40,858 bases of DNA from Saprospiraceae bacterium (GTDB lineage Bacteria > Bacteroidota > Bacteroidia > Chitinophagales > Saprospiraceae): contig JADKGI010000003.1 in the NCBI GenBank assembly GCA_016722285.1, positions 1 to 40,858 of the forward strand, read 5' to 3'. Under the pieces are notes generated by a model, which was not told where the DNA came from, did no database searches, and saw nothing but the letters and a program-made list of their open reading frames with translations. Both the position numbers and the translations under genes were made by a program. Positions 37,094-40,858 of this stretch are shown piece after piece (the first letter of the stretch is position 1; every line of letters starts with the position of its first letter).

Positions 37094-40000
37094 TTAAGTT
37101 AAATATTCCAAAGCTGGTTCATGTTTTAATGACCTGAAATCCACAGGGCTTACAGATGAAACGCCAGGTTCGGACATATAAACACCAAATAAAACATCTA
37201 CTTCAGACATAGTTGATTTATTGTGGGTGACAATAATAAATTGTGACTCGCCGCTGAATTTTTGTATTATTTTATTGAATTTTTGAATATTTGCATCATC
37301 TAATGGAGCATCTACTTCATCAAAAATACAGAAAGGGGCCGGTTTGAGAAGGTATAAAGCAAACAGCAGGGCGGTGGCTGTCAATGTTTTTTCACCACCT
37401 GACAATTGACTGAGGGATTTTGGCTTTTTACCTTTTGGCTTGGCAATAATTTCGATGTCAGATTCCAACGGATTGGCTTTATCTACCAGGATGAGGTCAC
37501 ACGTATCATCTTCAGAAAACAAATTTCGAAAAACCATGATAAAATTTTCTCGAACCCTTGAGAAAGCTTCCATATACTGACCTGTCGCTGTCGTTTCTAT
37601 TTCTTTCATGGTATCCATCAGGCTTTCCTTTGCATCCATGATGTCTTTTCGTTGAATATTTATATTGTCATATCTCAGTTTCATTTCATGGTAAGCTTCT
37701 ACCGCCAATGGATTAATGTCACCGTACGAGGACATTCTTATTTTTATTTTTCCAGATCATCATTCAGAGTCTCAAAATCTACATCCGGATCAAAACTCTG
37801 GTCAATGAAATCATTAATCGACACATTGAATTCTATTTTCACACGCTCGGCCACAGATTGGATCTGAAATTTTTGTTCAGAGTACCTATCTTTCAGAACC
37901 TGAATACTTTGCTGAAGAATAGATTGGGTTTTGTTTAAATTTTTCAATTGGTCGTCAAGAGAAGTGATTACATTTTTTGCTGTAAAATAGTCCTGCTCTG
38001 CCTCACTTAATGTGGACTGAAAGTTGTTTTTATCAGCGTAGAATGCCTGTAGTTCTGTGTCTATCTTTATTATCAGATCTTCGACATCAATTCGTTCCCT
38101 GTCTTCTGAAAGTAATTTATTTTTGTCATTAGTCATTCTGTGCTGCAATTCAGATAACTTGAGGTCCTTAAATTCCTTGTCTTTTCCAAAATTACTGATG
38201 AGATTCTGATGTTTGATGAGCTGAATGTTATCATTATTAAAATTCTCTGAAGCAGCTGAAAGTTTTTCACCCAATTTATCTACATCTGAAATTTGGCTTT
38301 CTTCAGGCATACTTAACATGACTATTTTGCTTTTAAATGAGAGTATTTGTTGATTTGCATGGGATAATTTGTCTTTGATTTCTGTTATCTGAATATGAGA
38401 CAACCTGAGTTTTGCATCAATGTCTGCTTTCAGTGTTTCATATGAATGGATCTGGTGATCCAGCCTGATTTTATCCTGCTCTAATATGTTAATTTCTTTT
38501 TTCAGAACATCGATTGACTTATTCAGTTCTGAAGTTTTTAATTGATCAATTTCCTTTTTTACTAATTCCAGATTTAATTTTTCTCTATCTCTTTTAGTAT
38601 TTTTTTCTTCAAGCAATACGGCTATTTTATCAAGATTTTGCTTCCGCCCTATTTTTTTACCCTCAAAAAGGCCTACTGAACCGCCTGACAAGGTGAAACC
38701 CATTTTTAAAAATGTTCCGAGCGACGATATGATGGTAGTATTGTCCGGGGCGTCAAAATCCATGCTTTCTAATTCTCCTGTGAAGATATATACATTACAG
38801 AGTAAATTTTCGATGAGCAACTGGTATTTAGAAGAAGTTTTTACCATATCGGTTGCTTTGATAAGGTGATTTTCGGTAACTTCGCGGTGTTGAGTTATAT
38901 TTTTTATTTGGTTTAAAATGAAAAAATGGGCTTTCCCTTTTTGAGAATTTTTAAGCAGATTGATTCCCTGGGCTGCATCTTTATAATCGTCCACCACATA
39001 ATAGTTGAGATATGGATCCAGAAACAATTCCAATGGTGCTTTAAATTCTTCATCAACATCAAGGATGTCAGAAAGTATCACAAGGTCTTTTCGCCAAGTG
39101 TCATTCAAGAACTTAATAGATTCGGGAAATCCTTCAAAATTATCAACCATGCTTTTCAATAAGTCAAATTCATTTTGTTTTGAATCAATACTGCGATTGA
39201 GTTTATTCAATTGGTCAAGAAGACGGTCGCGATTGGATTCAAGGATTGATAGTTTTTGTTTTCGATAATTTTCATTTTCCTGCAAATGAGCAAGTTCTTT
39301 TTCCTTTATTGAGAGAGCAGAATTTAATGCTTCAAGGTCATTGATATATTTTTGATTTTCCAAACCTTTTGCATCAATCAATTCCTTTGATCTGGCATTT
39401 TCTCTTTCATGATTTTCGATAGTATTCTTGAATATTGCAATCGTCTTTTCAGTGTCATACATTTGTCTTTCCAGCTCATGTTTCTCTTTTTGACGTGAAT
39501 CGAAATTTATTTTAGCTGCATTGTATTCTGCCTTTACTGTATTATAAGTTTTTTTTGAAGTTTCATAAACTTGCGTTAATAATTCTAACTGAATAGTTTC
39601 TGTATTAATGCGGGATTTTAGGTTATCTGATTCCTGCTTGACGATAACCAGTTCATTTTCATCAGATTGAATGGATTTGAATAGATGATCTTTATTTTGT
39701 TTCTTAAACCCTAGTTTTTGAGTTAACAGACTTTTTTCACTCTCCCGGGATCTTATCTGATATACAAGTTCATTAAGTTTTTTCTGATGATCAGAAAGTG
39801 CCGATTCTTTGAGAATATTTGTTTTTTTCTCCTTCTCGTTTTGCTTCCAATGCATGGATTTGAACATCATTTGATCTGTACATATCCTGATCTGTTACCA
39901 ACTGGTCAGAAATATCTTTTATATTCGAGTTTGAGCCTATTTATAGAAATAACAGCATGCTTGATACTCAATTCCTTATAATCTGTTTCAGGTCCAGATA

Positions 40001-40643
40001 TTTCTGAGTACGTTTGGCTTGCTTTTCCAGTGACCTTAGATTTCCTTCTATTTCAAATAATAAGTCATCTATCCTGTTCATCTTCTGAAGCTCCTTTAAG
40101 TTTATTGAGCGTTTCACGTTTTCTTACTTTGTATTTTGAGATACCTGCGGCTTGTTCAAACATGCGTCTTCGAGCGCTGTCTTTATCATCCAGTATGTCA
40201 TCAACCATACCAAGAGCTATGATTGCATATGAATTTGAGCCTATACCGGTATCCAGAAATAAGGAATTGATATCCTTGAGCCTGCAGACAATATTGTTTA
40301 ATCTATATTCGGATTCACCAGACCTGTAAAGAGTTCTGGAAATAGTTACTGTTTGATATTCAGTGGGCAGGATATTTTTTGTATTGTCAAAGGTAAGCGC
40401 AACAATAGCAGTTGCAGATTCTTTTTTTTGTCTTGGTGCCATTAAAAATAACGTCTGACATAGCTTCAAGGCGCAGTTCTTTACTTTTTTGCTCGCCCAA
40501 TACCCATCTAATGGCATCGACTATATTAGATTTACCCGACCCGTTTGGTCCGACCACACCAATGACATTTTCATTGAAGTTAAGCAGAGTGTCATTTGCA
40601 AAACTTTTTAAATCCCCTTTATTTGAAGGCTCCTCAATCTCAT
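37094..40643 (-). CDS. smc: Chromosome segregation ATPase SMC, frame broken by several one-base indels
   Basis: About 1,180 codons, the length of bacterial SMC, which forms ring dimers with ScpAB to fold and segregate chromosomes. The true start is probably the ATG at 40643-40641 (MRLRSLQIKG). Walker A is GPNGSGKS (about 40530); an intact coiled-coil and hinge block of 708 codons lies at 37744-39870 (hinge about residues 500-680, with NYYVVDDYKDAAQG); the C-terminal head has LSQLSGGEKTLTATALLFAL, Walker B FCIFDEVDAPLDD and VTHNK. The frame changes at: C4 (40614-40617) and T5 (40605-40609), T8 (40422-40429), near 40082, near 39985, T4 (39917-39920), near 39850, and T5 (37747-37751). Nearly all are one-base differences in homopolymers, and most lie at the 5' end. 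Because SMC is close to essential, sequence error is likely. Confidence 0.9.
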
Positions 40644-40741
40644 AAGTCCACAAAAGATATAACATATTTTTACTGTTTTTGGATATAATGTTATCTAGTT
40701 TTATTGGCTGATATTATTTTCTTTGATTAGAATTATTTTAA

Positions 40742-40858
40742 TTAATTACTTACTTTCTTCTTAATGTGGTACAGTTTGGAACGACCTGAACGGGATGTAC
40801 ATATCAGGTCATAAGATTTTAATTGCTCAAGTACCTCAATTGTATATGGATGATCGAT
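40742..40858 (-). CDS. 3' end of a probable winged-helix regulator (partial)
   Basis: The last 38 codons of a minus-strand gene that continues beyond the window, ending with TAA at 40744-40742. The visible part reads as a helix (YTIEVLEQLKSYDLI), a short strand with Ser/Arg/Gly (CTSRSGRSKLYHI) and a basic tail (KKKVSN). This resembles the recognition helix and wing of a winged-helix DNA-binding domain of the ArsR/MarR kind. The family cannot be fixed from so few residues. About 100 bases separate it from the smc start; both are on the minus strand. Confidence 0.45.
   Translation of the reverse strand: MDHPYTIEVLEQLKSYDLICTSRSGRSKLYHIKKKVSN

Noticed and set aside
1..40858. CRISPR array, tRNA or rRNA genes, prophage or transposase genes
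   Set aside because: I saw no regularly spaced direct repeats, no cloverleaf-like sequence, and no integrase, transposase or phage structural motif in the window.

Overview
The window looks like chromosomal DNA of a Bacteroidota bacterium, most likely from the Saprospiria/Saprospiraceae side of the phylum. This rests on: AT-rich intergenic DNA, a SusC/SusD pair, a T9SS sorting domain ending a giant surface protein, a PorQ-type gene, a DUF6029/Omp28 pair, and matches to the TAnnTTTG promoter box. The family-level placement is inference from protein style, not from a marker search.

Layout. 1-551 is a broken copy of the 3' end of the giant surface-protein gene found further right. 1249-5066 (minus strand) is a decayed three-gene glycan operon: a family 2 glycosyltransferase, an FAD-dependent oxidoreductase, and a membrane glycosyltransferase of the family 39 type with a TPR tail. 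Each has several frameshifts. 5659-12948 (plus) encodes a secreted protein of about 2,400 residues with a SprB-like repeat, HYR-like modules, a dockerin-like region, a cohesin-like domain and a T9SS sorting domain. Its frame is interrupted twice near 11.3 and 11.8 kb. 13134-15620 holds a DUF6029 outer-membrane barrel with an Omp28-type lipoprotein carrying a CPNC motif. 16079-19022 holds an unrecognised secreted protein, a broken membrane protein, an AlkD-type DNA glycosylase and an exported RidA-family protein. 19034-19960 (minus) is an ECF sigma factor with a small membrane protein behind it, probably its anti-sigma factor. Facing away from it lie an SGNH hydrolase, SusC, SusD (two single-base frameshifts), a strong terminator, and a 954-residue Asp-box/VPS10-type propeller protein. 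After that come a DUF819 membrane protein (minus) and a ClC chloride transporter (plus), a 100-bp palindromic repeat, then a minus-strand series: MORN-repeat lipoprotein and PorQ (with an internal stop), and the housekeeping run smc - ACP phosphodiesterase - aroE - proline dehydrogenase. The last 117 bases are the 3' end of a probable regulator.

How the parts fit. Much of the window concerns the outer membrane and surface: T9SS cargo and a T9SS component, TonB-dependent uptake with a surface propeller protein, and a thioredoxin-like lipoprotein paired with a barrel.

Caution. Broken frames are concentrated at both ends (1-5 kb and the N-terminal third of smc), and many are one-base changes in homopolymer runs. 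smc is normally indispensable, so sequencing or assembly indels are a serious alternative to true decay and should be excluded before any pseudogene is believed.
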